Shown: positions 19,329 through 28,491 of the stretch, in pieces
How positions within the stretch are numbered: the stretch's first letter is position 1
How the letters are laid out: each line of letters starts with the position of its first letter
Source: Akkermansia muciniphila
GTDB taxonomy: Bacteria; Verrucomicrobiota; Verrucomicrobiia; Opitutales; Opitutaceae
Direction of reading: 5' to 3'
NCBI GenBank assembly: GCA_945898185.1
Contig: CAMDHP010000013.1
Coordinates: 1-33,750, forward strand
DNA: 33,750 bases
Position numbers and translations under genes: made by a program
The notes under the pieces: generated by a model
Database searches by the model: none
Seen by the model: only the letters and a program-made list of their open reading frames with translations
What the model was told of the DNA's origin: nothing

Positions 19329-19350
19329 GCTCGATCTTGTAAGGTCGAGC
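19329..19350. promoter_or_regulatory. Inverted repeat in divergent promoter region
   Basis: GCTCGATCTT and AAGGTCGAGC form a 10-bp inverted repeat (one G-T wobble) around two bases, in the 102-base gap between the divergent nucleotidyltransferase-kinase and rhlE-like genes. The short loop favours a protein-binding operator over an RNA hairpin. Neither gene encodes an obvious regulator, so the binding partner is unknown. Confidence 0.45.
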
Positions 19351-19415
19351 CGATTACCGGCACCCAAAGGTATTTTTCCCCTCGCGTTTGCCTTTGCGGC
19401 GATAGCCTATCGCCC

Positions 19416-20867
19416 ATGCCTTTTTCCAAACTAGGTCTCCATTCCAGCCTTCTCCGTGCCGTGGTGGCCAAGGGTTATACCACGCCATCGCCCGTCCAGG
19501 AACAGGCGATCCCCGTGGTCCTTTCCGGCCGCGATCTGATTGCTTCCGCCCAAACCGGCACTGGTAAAACCGCTGCCTTCGCCCTCCCAATTCTTAATCG
19601 CCTCGGCCCCCATAAGGCCGGCGGTCCCCGCGTGCTCGTGCTCGAGCCCACCCGCGAACTCGCTGCCCAAGTGGACGAGGCATTCATGGAGTTCGGTAGA
19701 TTCACTGACTCCCGCCGCGCCCTGCTCCACGGCGGCGTTGGCTACGGAAAACAGCGCTCCGATATCCGCGCCGGCGCCGATATCGTGGTCGCCACTGTGG
19801 GCCGTCTAATGGACTTCCTTAACGAGCGCGAAGTGCGCCTCGACAAAATAGAGATTCTAGTGCTCGACGAGGTGGACCGCATGTTAGACATGGGTTTCAT
19901 CAACGACGTCAAAAAGATCGTGGCGATGTGCCCAAAGGTCCGGCAGACCCTTTTCTTCTCTGCCACCGTTCCAGCCGAGATCGAGGCCGTCGCCCGCTTT
20001 GCTCTCAAAGATCCCGCGCGCATCAGCATCGGTCGCCAGCGTTCGGTCAACGAGAGCGTCACACACGCCATCTACCCGGTGCCGATGCACCTCAAATTCA
20101 CCCTCCTGCTCGCCTTGCTTGAGAAGACCGAGTTTCACAGTGTCATTGTCTTCACCCGCACCAAACATGGCGCCGACAAGATCGCCAAAAAACTCAAGGC
20201 CGAGAAGCACTCCGTCGCCGTCCTCCACGGCAACCGCAGCCAAGGCCAGCGCAAAGACGCTCTCACCGGCTTTAAAGAGGGCCGCTACGAGGTCATGGTC
20301 GCCACCGACATCGCCGCGCGCGGCCTCGACGTCCAAGGTGTCACCCACGTCATCAACTTCGACATCCCCGGCACGCCCGATGACTACGTTCATCGCATAG
20401 GCCGCACCGGACGCGCCGCCGCCGAGGGCGACGCGTTCACGCTCGTTTCGCCCGATCAGACCGGCGAAGTCCGCGCCATCGAGAAATTCATCAACGCGAA
20501 AATCCCGCAGATCTACCTTGAAGGCTTCGATTACAAAGCGAAAGTCGCCGCGCCGCTCGCCGGTGAGGAAAACGAAAATCGCCGTCCCCGCTTCGGCGGC
20601 GGCGGACGCGGCCCGAGCCGTGGACAAGGCCCAGGCACCGGTGCCGCGCCGAAAGGTGGCGGTCGCTTCGCCGCCCACGGAGCGCCGCGTCCCTCGTCAC
20701 CGTCCCGCCGCGCCGACCACCACGAGCCCCGTGCCCCGCTGCCCGGCACCACCGGCGGCAAAGGCAGCGGCGGCCAGCAGCACAACAAAGACCGCGTGCC
20801 CGATTCCCTCGTTCAAAAAGGTCGCCCCGGCGCCCACTGGCAAACCCGCAACAGCGGCCGCCGCTGA
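19416..20867 (+). CDS. rhlE: DEAD-box RNA helicase, RhlE-like
   Basis: A 483-residue RNA helicase with Q motif (TPSPVQEQAIP), Walker A AQTGTGKT at 45-52, PTRELA, SAT, ARGLD and HRIGRTGRA. Motif II reads DEVD (151-154) instead of DEAD, and motif Ib reads TVGR instead of TPGR, two departures within one otherwise normal core. The tail from about residue 385 is rich in Gly, Arg and Pro, a common RNA-binding extension of RhlE-type helicases. The ATG at 19416 is chosen because the conserved FSKLGL start follows it; CCC precedes it. Its stop is only 11 bases from the stop of the converging cysteine desulfurase gene, leaving no space for a terminator between them. Confidence 0.9.
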   Translation: MPFSKLGLHSSLLRAVVAKGYTTPSPVQEQAIPVVLSGRDLIASAQTGTGKTAAFALPILNRLGPHKAGGPRVLVLEPTRELAAQVDEAFMEFGRFTDSRRALLHGGVGYGKQRSDIRAGADIVVATVGRLMDFLNEREVRLDKIEILVLDEVDRMLDMGFINDVKKIVAMCPKVRQTLFFSATVPAEIEAVARFALKDPARISIGRQRSVNESVTHAIYPVPMHLKFTLLLALLEKTEFHSVIVFTRTKHGADKIAKKLKAEKHSVAVLHGNRSQGQRKDALTGFKEGRYEVMVATDIAARGLDVQGVTHVINFDIPGTPDDYVHRIGRTGRAAAEGDAFTLVSPDQTGEVRAIEKFINAKIPQIYLEGFDYKAKVAAPLAGEENENRRPRFGGGGRGPSRGQGPGTGAAPKGGGRFAAHGAPRPSSPSRRADHHEPRAPLPGTTGGKGSGGQQHNKDRVPDSLVQKGRPGAHWQTRNSGRR

Positions 20868-20878
20868 TTCAAGGTAGT

Positions 20879-22018
20879 TCAGCCGCCTTTCAGCTCAGCG
20901 CCCACATCGCGCAAGGCCGCGAGTAAGGCAGCCCAATCCGCTTCGGTCGTCCCCCACCCGGCGCTGATGCGGAGCGCGCGCCGCGCATCCCCGGGTGCTA
21001 CGCCCAACGCCGCTAGCACGTGTGAAGGACCGTCTTTTCCCGTTGTGCAAGCCGCGCCGGTGGAGACTTGCGCATCGCGCTTATCCAACCGTGCGATCCA
21101 TCGTGAATGTTCCGTGTGAGGCATCACTGCAAAAACCGTGTTCCACAGCCGTTCCGTGCCCGCTGCGACGATCCGCGTGCCCGGCAACGCAGCGAGCAAT
21201 TCGCGCTCGAAGCTTTCACGCCAGCCGAGGCGCTGCGACTCCCAGACGACGTGCTTTTGCTCGCACTCGACCAGCGCCGCCGCCAGCGCAGCGATGCCTG
21301 CCACATCCTCCGTGCCGGCACGATGTCCCGCCTCCTGAAGACCACCGCCTTGCGTGCTGAAATCCGGATCGGCAGCGGGCATTTTTACAAAACCAACGCC
21401 CTTTGGTGCGCCGAACTTGTGCCCGCTCGCGATCACCCACGCACCGCATGAGCCGAGCCCCGAGCCAGGAATTTTGCCGAGCCATTGCGCCGCGTCGCAC
21501 AGATACGGCACACCCGCGCCGCCGCCCGCCGCGCGACTTATCGCCGCGATCTCCGACCACGGCTGAATGACGCCGGTCTCGTTGTTCGCCGCCATCACCA
21601 CCACACCGGCAGCGCCAGCGTCTAACGCCGCGCGCACCGCCGCCACCGACACCACTCCGGCCGCGTCGTGAGGCAGCCAATCAATCAGCCCCGGGAAAAA
21701 CCGCGCCGCCGCCGCCAGCACGCACGCATGCTCGGTCGCGGCCACTGCGATGCGCGCCTTCGCCGGCAAACGCGCCGCCCAGTGCCCAAGAACGGCGTAA
21801 GCTCCCTCGGTCGCGCCGGAGTTAAAAACATAATGCGCCGGTTCGCCTCCCAGCAGCACCGCCAGCGCCTCGTGATACGAATCGAGCCAGATGCGCGCCC
21901 TCGCCGCACCTCGCGTAGGACTGGAGGGATTGTGCCAGTTTTCGGCCTGCACCCGCAACCAGACCTCGCGGGCGGTGTCGGCGAGCGCAGTGGTGGAGTT
22001 GTGGTCGAAATAGGGCAC
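20879..22018 (-). CDS. Cysteine desulfurase, NifS/IscS family (class V aminotransferase fold)
   Basis: A 379-residue PLP enzyme that takes sulfur from cysteine for Fe-S clusters or other sulfur carriers. The N-terminal YFDHNSTT is the family signature. Other landmarks are TEHACV with His97, NNETGV (145-150), PLP-binding Lys201 in SGHKFGAPKG, an AGTEDVAG stretch, and the catalytic Cys324 in STGAACTTG. The cysteine loop is followed by PSHVLAALG, as in NifS-type group I enzymes. The start is a GTG at 22018, just before the conserved PYFDHN. No iscU, iscR or suf genes are nearby, so its sulfur acceptor is unknown. It runs toward rhlE, with 11 bases between the two stops. Confidence 0.9.
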   Translation of the reverse strand: MPYFDHNSTTALADTAREVWLRVQAENWHNPSSPTRGAARARIWLDSYHEALAVLLGGEPAHYVFNSGATEGAYAVLGHWAARLPAKARIAVAATEHACVLAAAARFFPGLIDWLPHDAAGVVSVAAVRAALDAGAAGVVVMAANNETGVIQPWSEIAAISRAAGGGAGVPYLCDAAQWLGKIPGSGLGSCGAWVIASGHKFGAPKGVGFVKMPAADPDFSTQGGGLQEAGHRAGTEDVAGIAALAAALVECEQKHVVWESQRLGWRESFERELLAALPGTRIVAAGTERLWNTVFAVMPHTEHSRWIARLDKRDAQVSTGAACTTGKDGPSHVLAALGVAPGDARRALRISAGWGTTEADWAALLAALRDVGAELKGG

Positions 22019-22117
22019 AGGTAAAAGGAAACGCTAAATCGTATGCGGCTAAATCCTAAAATCGAGTGCGGGCTTGCCCACGCGCTGCGATTGGGTGTGG
22101 TGAATGATCTCCCAACC

Positions 22118-22621
22118 ATGAGCACCACCATCAAAGAACTGGCCGTTATCACCACCACCAAGGGCGACATGACCCTCGAATTCTGGCCGGACATCGCGCC
22201 GGGCCACGTAGAAAATTTTAAGAAACTCGCAAAAAAAGGCTTTTACGACGGCACCGCGTTTCATCGCATCATCAAGGGTTTCATGATCCAAGGCGGCTGC
22301 CCCAACTCCAAGAATGGCGCCGGCGGCATGCCCGGCACCGGCGGTCCCGGCTACCAGATCAAGGCCGAGTTCAACGCCAAGAACCACGTTCGCGGCGTGC
22401 TCTCAGCCGCCCGCTCGGCGAGCCCGGACAGCGCCGGCTCGCAGTTTTTCATTTGCCACGGGGACGCCAAGTTTCTCGACAAACAATACACCGCCTACGG
22501 CCAGCTCGTAAAGGGTGACGAGGTCCTCGAAGCGATCGCCACCGTGCCGACTGGCGGCCCGGAACGCAGCACCCCGAGCGAGCGCGTCGAGATCATCAGC
22601 ATCGCCTTCGTCGCCGCCTAA
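22118..22621 (+). CDS. Peptidyl-prolyl cis-trans isomerase, cyclophilin type
   Basis: A 167-residue cyclophilin that speeds proline isomerisation during protein folding. FHRIIKGFMIQGG contains the catalytic Arg region, followed by the GSQFFICHGDAKFLD and YGQLVKGDEVLEAI stretches typical of the family. There is no signal peptide, so it is cytoplasmic (PpiB-like). A longer frame from 22043 exists, but the ATG at 22118 fits the family start; the extra lead-in has no homology-like features. It is divergent from the cysteine desulfurase gene, with 99 bases between the starts. Confidence 0.94.
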   Translation: MSTTIKELAVITTTKGDMTLEFWPDIAPGHVENFKKLAKKGFYDGTAFHRIIKGFMIQGGCPNSKNGAGGMPGTGGPGYQIKAEFNAKNHVRGVLSAARSASPDSAGSQFFICHGDAKFLDKQYTAYGQLVKGDEVLEAIATVPTGGPERSTPSERVEIISIAFVAA

Positions 22622-22707
22622 ACTCGGCACCGTCGTTCAAAATCAAATACGAAAACCCCAGTCATCAGGACCGAGATTTTGGTGTCCGTTGAAAGCCCAC
22701 AGACGGA

Positions 22708-23176
22708 TCACCGCACCTGCATGGTGACGGACGCGGCAACGACGAGCACGCCTGTTTGACCCGTTCGTTTCCTGTAGGCAGCGCAGATCGCCCCGATCCC
22801 CGCGCGACGGGCGGAGGTGTCGGGATACACGATGACCAGCAACTTGCTGCGCTCGCGCAGCAAGTTCGCTCCCGCTTCCTCGCGCCACTGGCCGTAGGCG
22901 TCCAGCACGCTGAAGCCATCGGGAAAGCGCGGAGTCACTTCCTCGTCCAAAAACGTGCGCCACGTGCCCTCGGCGGCAGCGAGCCCAAGCCCCTCGGCAT
23001 CGAGCGGCGCGGGCGCGCAGTGTATCTCGGTCCGCACCCAAGATTCGGTAATCGGCGCGGCAACGACTGGGGCAAGAAGCGGCAGCCGGAACGGCGACCT
23101 TGGGCCCTGTAGCGCTTTAGCACGCGACGACGAACGGGCAGATTATCAGCAGGACTGTGACACGACTTGGATGCAT
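22708..23176 (-). pseudogene. DUF3574 lipoprotein gene with an apparent frameshift after the signal peptide
   Basis: The open frame from 23142 to 22708 encodes a DUF3574 domain: WRTFLDEEVTPRFPDGFSVL, then GQWREEAGANLLRERSKLLVIVYP (given in part) and a C-terminal AYRKRTGQTGVLV. Its only ordinary start is a GTG at 23037, which lies inside the conserved WVRTEIH region, so the real start should be further upstream. One frame over, ATG at 23176 begins MHPSRVTVLLIICPFVVAC, a lipoprotein signal peptide with a VVAC lipobox, ending at TAA (23119-23117). Removing one base, or adding two, near 23119 joins the two pieces into one lipoprotein of about 155 residues. This is a frameshift mutation, a sequencing error, or less likely recoding. 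Function of DUF3574 is unknown. Confidence 0.65.
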
Positions 23177-23310
23177 GAAGAAAAAACGTGGGAACATCGC
23201 AGGGTGAAACCACCGCACAAGGGAGGCAATCTGATAGGTCGGCGAAGGTGACAGCGGCTGACCTAATTTTTATACCTCGAATAAATTGTGCCGGTTGTGC
23301 CAAAAGGACG

Positions 23311-23338
23311 TTGACAGAGGTTTTCTGCGTCCTACGTT
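23311..23338 (+). promoter_or_regulatory. Candidate promoter of initiator tRNA-Met
   Basis: A perfect TTGACA (23311-23316), a 16-base spacer and TACGTT (23333-23338) lie just upstream of the tRNA. Transcription would start about 10 bases before the mature 5' end. The -10 element is a weak match. Confidence 0.55.
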
Positions 23339-23354
23339 CAACCTTCTCACTTGT

Positions 23355-23431
<77 letters not shown>

Positions 23432-23451
23432 ATTTAGAAAAGTATAAGCCT

Positions 23452-23479
23452 CGTATCTATGATGAGATGCGTATTTTTT
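23452..23479 (+). terminator. Intrinsic terminator after initiator tRNA-Met
   Basis: A 7-bp stem (CGTATCT with AGATGCG, one G-T wobble) and a six-base loop are followed by TATTTTTT, starting 20 bases after the tRNA. An outer ATTTAGAA/TTCTAAAT repeat (23432-23439 and 23482-23489) encloses it. Confidence 0.8.
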
Positions 23480-23574
23480 GCTTCTAAATACGCGCCAAAG
23501 TGAGAACAAAACGCCAAGAGTCGCAGAGAACGCGGAGCGCGATTCCCGCCCTCCATGGCGGTCGGGCAATGTGA

Positions 23575-23832
23575 TCTCACGAGAAACTCCGCCTACGCAC
23601 CGAAAACAGCAGCGCGTGGCAAGCGCGGGACAAGCGCTTCCTACACACGTGCGAGGTGTCGGGCTTGAACGCCTACCACGCTGGTCAACCGATTTACGTG
23701 CTGCATGCGAACGGCGGCTACGTCGTGCGGGCGGACAGCCGCCGGATTTTTAAGCGCCCGAAGCTGGCGGCAATTCAGGAGAGCTACGAGCGGATGTTCT
23801 GGGCGGAGATTGCGCCGTCGTCGGCCGAGTAA
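23575..23832 (+). pseudogene. Orphan 3' coding remnant, family not recognised
   Basis: An open frame of 85 codons after an in-frame TGA (23572-23574) has protein-like composition but no ATG, and GTG only well inside. The translation includes RFLHTCEVSGLNAYHAGQPI, then YVLHANGGYVVRADSRRIFK and KLAAIQESYERMFWAEI, a plausible fold with alternating strands and a C-terminal helix. It reads like the last third of a protein whose 5' part has been lost. The upstream bases carry a repeat-like CGCCAAGAGTCGCAGAGAACG string. I do not recognise the family. The stop lies 120 bases before metY. Chance open frame is the alternative, since GC-rich DNA makes such frames common. Confidence 0.4.
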
Positions 23833-25236
<1,404 letters not shown>

Positions 25237-25454
25237 GTGAACGCGGCGGCGCGTTTTGCGCGGCCCTGCTCGTAAGAGCAGGGATTGGACGCTGGCTCGC
25301 TTTTTCTCCTGCATCGCGCGGTGTCCCGGAGTTCGCGTCCCGCCTCTCACGAGACGGGCTATTTAAACCCCTCCCGGCCCGTTCCCCTGCAAATCCAGTT
25401 TGGTTCTTCGACGTTTTCAGTGGGTAGGGTGCAATAAACTGGTAGGCGAAGAAG
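25237..25454. other. Non-coding stretch after metY with two hairpins
   Basis: CCCTGCTC and GAGCAGGG form a perfect 8-bp hairpin with a GTAA loop at 25264-25283. A second stem (CCCG-x-CTC with GAG-x-CGGG) lies near 25342-25359. Neither is followed by a U run, so they are weak terminator candidates for metY. No protein-like frame is seen. Confidence 0.4.
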
Positions 25455-25757
25455 ATGACACCTGATCAATCATTTCACGATTTACTGGTATTGGGACAGC
25501 AATGGCGTGTGGTGAAGTGCGAGTAAGCGTCGAAGTAGGGCGAAGTGAGTGCGGAGCGGGGCGGGGTAGTGCGTTTGTGGGTGGAGGAGACCCCAGCGTT
25601 GTGGCCTGGTGAGAGCATGGCGGCACGCCAGTTGGTGCGCTGTTACGACCACGTGGGGGAGGAGTTGGTTTGGCGGCACCTCAACGTGTTTGAGCATAGC
25701 TGCGAGATACGCTGCCGCTTGCTGCGCGGGCAGCGCTGTAAAATGCCATTTCGTTAA
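25455..25757 (+). pseudogene. Decayed ISL3-like transposase N-terminal fragment
   Basis: One frame from ATG 25455 reads MTPDQSFHDLLVLGQQWRVV, then KCE-stop (TAA 25524-25526), ASK-stop (TAG 25536-25538), and continues in the same frame through LWVEETPALWPGE and RCYDHVGEELVWRHLNVFEH to a stop at 25757. The order of a short N-terminal helix, a cysteine-containing region, and a YDH...WRHLN block followed by CEIRCRL resembles the zinc-ribbon N-terminus of ISL3-family transposases. The rest of the transposase, about 300 residues, is missing, and no terminal inverted repeats were found. It cannot be functional. Family assignment is from memory of the pattern, so moderate. Confidence 0.55.
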
Positions 25758-26001
25758 GAAGCAAAGGCCGCCGGAAGCAGGTGCACTTACGGGTGATAAT
25801 AAGCCAAGCGCCTCGGCAAAGCCGCCGACACGAAAACGCCCTAAATCGCCACACAATAAGTCTTAAATAGAACCAACGTGCCTCCTTTAAGACCCGGGCG
25901 GAAGAGAAATAGAGACCACCAGAACCGACCGAGCGAATCAGAGACAATTCAGACGGTTCCCTAATCCTTCTCGATGATCTCCCGAACCCTTACTTATTAA
26001 A
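25758..26001. other. Non-coding stretch between transposase remnant and tRNA
   Basis: No gene is supported here. A short frame ending at 25866 has a basic Pro/Lys-rich end (KPPTRKRPKSPHNKS), which could be a leftover of the transposase C-terminus after an internal deletion, but it is too short to judge. Base composition is lower in GC than in neighbouring genes. Confidence 0.3.
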
Positions 26002-26076
<75 letters not shown>

Positions 26077-26242
26077 GTTTACCACTTAAATTCCCGGAAT
26101 CGAACTCGCATCCGTCCGAGACTGCCTCGGTTGAAACAGGGGCCGTAACTACGTTCGCCTTGCTTCCCTCCGCAAGCAAAAATCTTTCCGTCTGCGCCCG
26201 ACACCCAGCCAAGGCCCTGCGCGCGGCCTCGTCGTCGCACAC

Positions 26243-27247
26243 TCAAACCGCGGTAAGCCGGGCGTTGTCGGCCTGCGCGGCGGCACTCTCTGCGGCGGAC
26301 ACATCCGCCACCCGCCAGCCGCTGCCAGCGATGAGGGCGAGCTCAGCACGGGTAACGCCCGCCTCGGTCGCGAGCGCGCGGTATTCGTCCAGAGGGGTGT
26401 TGTTGAAAACCAGCTGATCGTCGGTGCTCACAGTGCAATTCACGCCAGCATTCATCAGCGCGCGGAGCGGATGCGCGGCGAGGTTGGGAACAATTTGCAG
26501 GCGGACGTTGCTGATCGGGGTGATGTCGAAGGTGACGCCACCCTCCACCGCGAGAGCGACCACGGCCGGATCCTCGATGGACCGCACGCCGTGCTGCACC
26601 CGCGTGACTCCGAGTTGCTCGATGGCCTCGCGCACGCGGCGGGCCCCGTCGAACTCACCGGCGTGGCATTTGGTGACTTTGCCGGCGGCGCGCAGGCGGG
26701 CCCAAACGGGTGCCGTCCAGGCCTCGGCGGGCGCGGGCTCGTGGCCGTGCAGGTCCACGCCGGCAATACCGTCCTGGTTTACGAGGTCGTCAATGATTGC
26801 CCACATTGGTCCGACGTAGTCGCTGCGCGATATGCCGGCATAGAGTTTAACCGTGAGGCCGGGCGGCACGGCGGCGTGAATGGCAGCGACGATCTCGCGC
26901 ACGGGGACGTTGATAGAATGGGCGACTGCGGGGTGGATGCTGCACTCGACGTAGCGGACACTGGCGACGACGTGCTTGGCAAAGGTCAGCCGCGCGAACT
27001 CATGTTAACGCTCGGGAGAAATAAACCACGGCAAAGCGTGGCCTAGCAGGATCTCGTCGAACCGGGGAAACCTCGGGAAGCGGTAATCGGGGGCGTGGAA
27101 GTAGGGCTGCGGCGGATACACGTCGGGCTTCCAAGCGTGCAGAAGTTCGTCGGCGAGCGAACCATCGAGATGCAGATGCGTCTCGGTTTTGGGCAGGGCG
27201 CGGATAAAGGCGCCGAGGCCGGCGGAGGGAACGGAAACAGACGTGAT
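26243..27247 (-). pseudogene. Adenosine deaminase-family gene interrupted by an in-frame stop and lacking a normal start
   Basis: A single frame of 334 codons encodes an adenosine/aminodeoxyfutalosine deaminase-like protein. The N-terminal part has the metal-binding [14 protein letters not shown] (HxH), then an [10 protein letters not shown] region. Codon 81 is TAA (27007-27005), within SPER[17 protein letters not shown], where a Tyr codon (TAC/TAT) would restore the protein. After it come VECSIHPAV, the zinc-site [18 protein letters not shown], and [16 protein letters not shown], so all catalytic motifs survive. The expected first codon is ATC at 27247 (ATC-ACG-TCT...), with no ATG, GTG or TTG before the HxH motif. 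Either part alone lacks half the active site. It follows the M29 peptidase gene by 96 bases. Confidence 0.8.
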
Positions 27248-27343
27248 TTAGACCGCGAAGGGTTCGCCGTGGCGCGAAGGATTGCGAAGTTTGTCTAGCG
27301 TGCCTCAGACCGAGCTTCGCGGGGTTTTGCGTCCCTTCGCGGA

Positions 27344-28465
27344 TTACGATTTCCCGAGCAAATACTCGGGGTTCAGCTTGTGCAGCGTTTTGGGCACGAA
27401 GGTGCCGTCTTTGCGGATGAGTTTACCGTCGAACCAGACCTCGCCGCCGCCATATTCGGGGCGCTGGATGTTGACCATATCCCAGTGGACCTGGCTCTTG
27501 TTGCCGTTGCCCACGCCCTCGTAGGCCTGGCCGGGGGTGAAGTGGAAGCTACCGGCGATCTTCTCGTCGAAGAGGATGTCGCGCATGGGCTGGCGGATGT
27601 GGGGATTGAAGCCGAGGGCGAACTCGCCGACGTAGCGGGCGCCGGGGTCGCTATCGAGGATTTCGTTGAGGCGTTTGGTGTTGTTCGAGGTGGCCTCGAC
27701 GATGCGGCCTTTCTTGAAGACGAGGCGGATGTTGTCGAACGAGGTCCCGAGGTAAACGGACGGCACGTTGTATTGGATAACGCCCTCGACGGAGTCTTTC
27801 ACCGGGCAGGAAAACACCTCGCCGTCGGGGATGTTGCGTTTGCCGCCGCAGGTCTGCGCGCCGATGCCTTTGATGGAGAACGTGAGCTCGGTGCCCGGGC
27901 CCTTGATGCGCACGCGGTCCGTGTTGGTCATGAGGGTCTGGAGGGCCTTCATACCGGGAATCATGCGGGCATAGTCGAGGGTGCAGACGTCGAAGTAGAA
28001 GTTTTCGAAGGCCTCGGTGCTCATGCCGGCTTGCTGGGCCATGGCGGAGGTGGGCCAGCGGAGAACGACCCACTTGGTTTTGTTCACGCGATGATCGAGC
28101 ACGGGCTTCATGAGGCGGGCGTAGAGCTGCACGCGGACCGAGGGCACGTCGGTGGATTCGAAGATGTTCTCGGAGCCGCGGAGGGCGATATAGGCGTCCA
28201 CCTTTTGCATACGCAGCAACTCAACCTCGGCCTGGGGCGCGAACTGGGCCTCCTCGGCGCCGAGCATGAGCTCGCGGGTGACGCGGGCGTGGTGCATCTG
28301 CACGATCGGGTGGGCGCCGAGGGCGCGGACGGCGCGAACGAGCGCCACGATCATGGTGTCGGGCACATCGAAGGCATCAATGAGCACGCGCTCGCCTTTT
28401 TTTAGTTCGCAGGAAAAGCCGCTGAGACCGGCGGCTAGTTTATCAAGGCGGGGATCGGAGAGCAT
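27344..28465 (-). CDS. M29-family metallo-aminopeptidase
   Basis: A 373-residue protein of the thermophilic aminopeptidase (AmpS/AmpT, M29) family, cytoplasmic enzymes that remove N-terminal residues and use two metal ions. Family landmarks are [17 protein letters not shown] (given as the core of a longer block near residue 208), [10 protein letters not shown] near 278, and [20 protein letters not shown] (about 295-314) followed by [12 protein letters not shown]; these supply the metal-binding Glu, His, Tyr and Asp residues. Length is slightly below the usual 400. It starts 26 bases after lpxK on the same strand, suggesting an operon of lpxK, this gene and the broken deaminase. CCC directly precedes the ATG. 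Confidence 0.88.
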   Translation of the reverse strand: MLSDPRLDKLAAGLSGFSCELKKGERVLIDAFDVPDTMIVALVRAVRALGAHPIVQMHHARVTRELMLGAEEAQFAPQAEVELLRMQKVDAYIALRGSENIFESTDVPSVRVQLYARLMKPVLDHRVNKTKWVVLRWPTSAMAQQAGMSTEAFENFYFDVCTLDYARMIPGMKALQTLMTNTDRVRIKGPGTELTFSIKGIGAQTCGGKRNIPDGEVFSCPVKDSVEGVIQYNVPSVYLGTSFDNIRLVFKKGRIVEATSNNTKRLNEILDSDPGARYVGEFALGFNPHIRQPMRDILFDEKIAGSFHFTPGQAYEGVGNGNKSQVHWDMVNIQRPEYGGGEVWFDGKLIRKDGTFVPKTLHKLNPEYLLGKS

Positions 28466-28491
28466 GGGCGATCGGGAAAGAGATGAAAAAA

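Noticed and set aside
23117-23122. Programmed +1 frameshifting in the DUF3574 gene (TGC-TAA-A)
   Set aside because: The P-site tRNA would re-pair poorly after slipping, there is no Shine-Dalgarno stimulator, and neighbouring genes are also broken, so mutation or error is simpler.
26077-26160. A second tRNA or tmRNA 3' end next to the CAT tRNA (GAGTTCGATTC string)
   Set aside because: The bases around the T-loop-like string do not pair into a T stem and no acceptor stem is found.
27380-28405. A 341-codon plus-strand frame opposite the M29 peptidase gene
   Set aside because: It is a GC-driven mirror frame rich in Gly, Ala, Val, Glu and His with no recognisable motif, while the opposite strand encodes a clear family member.
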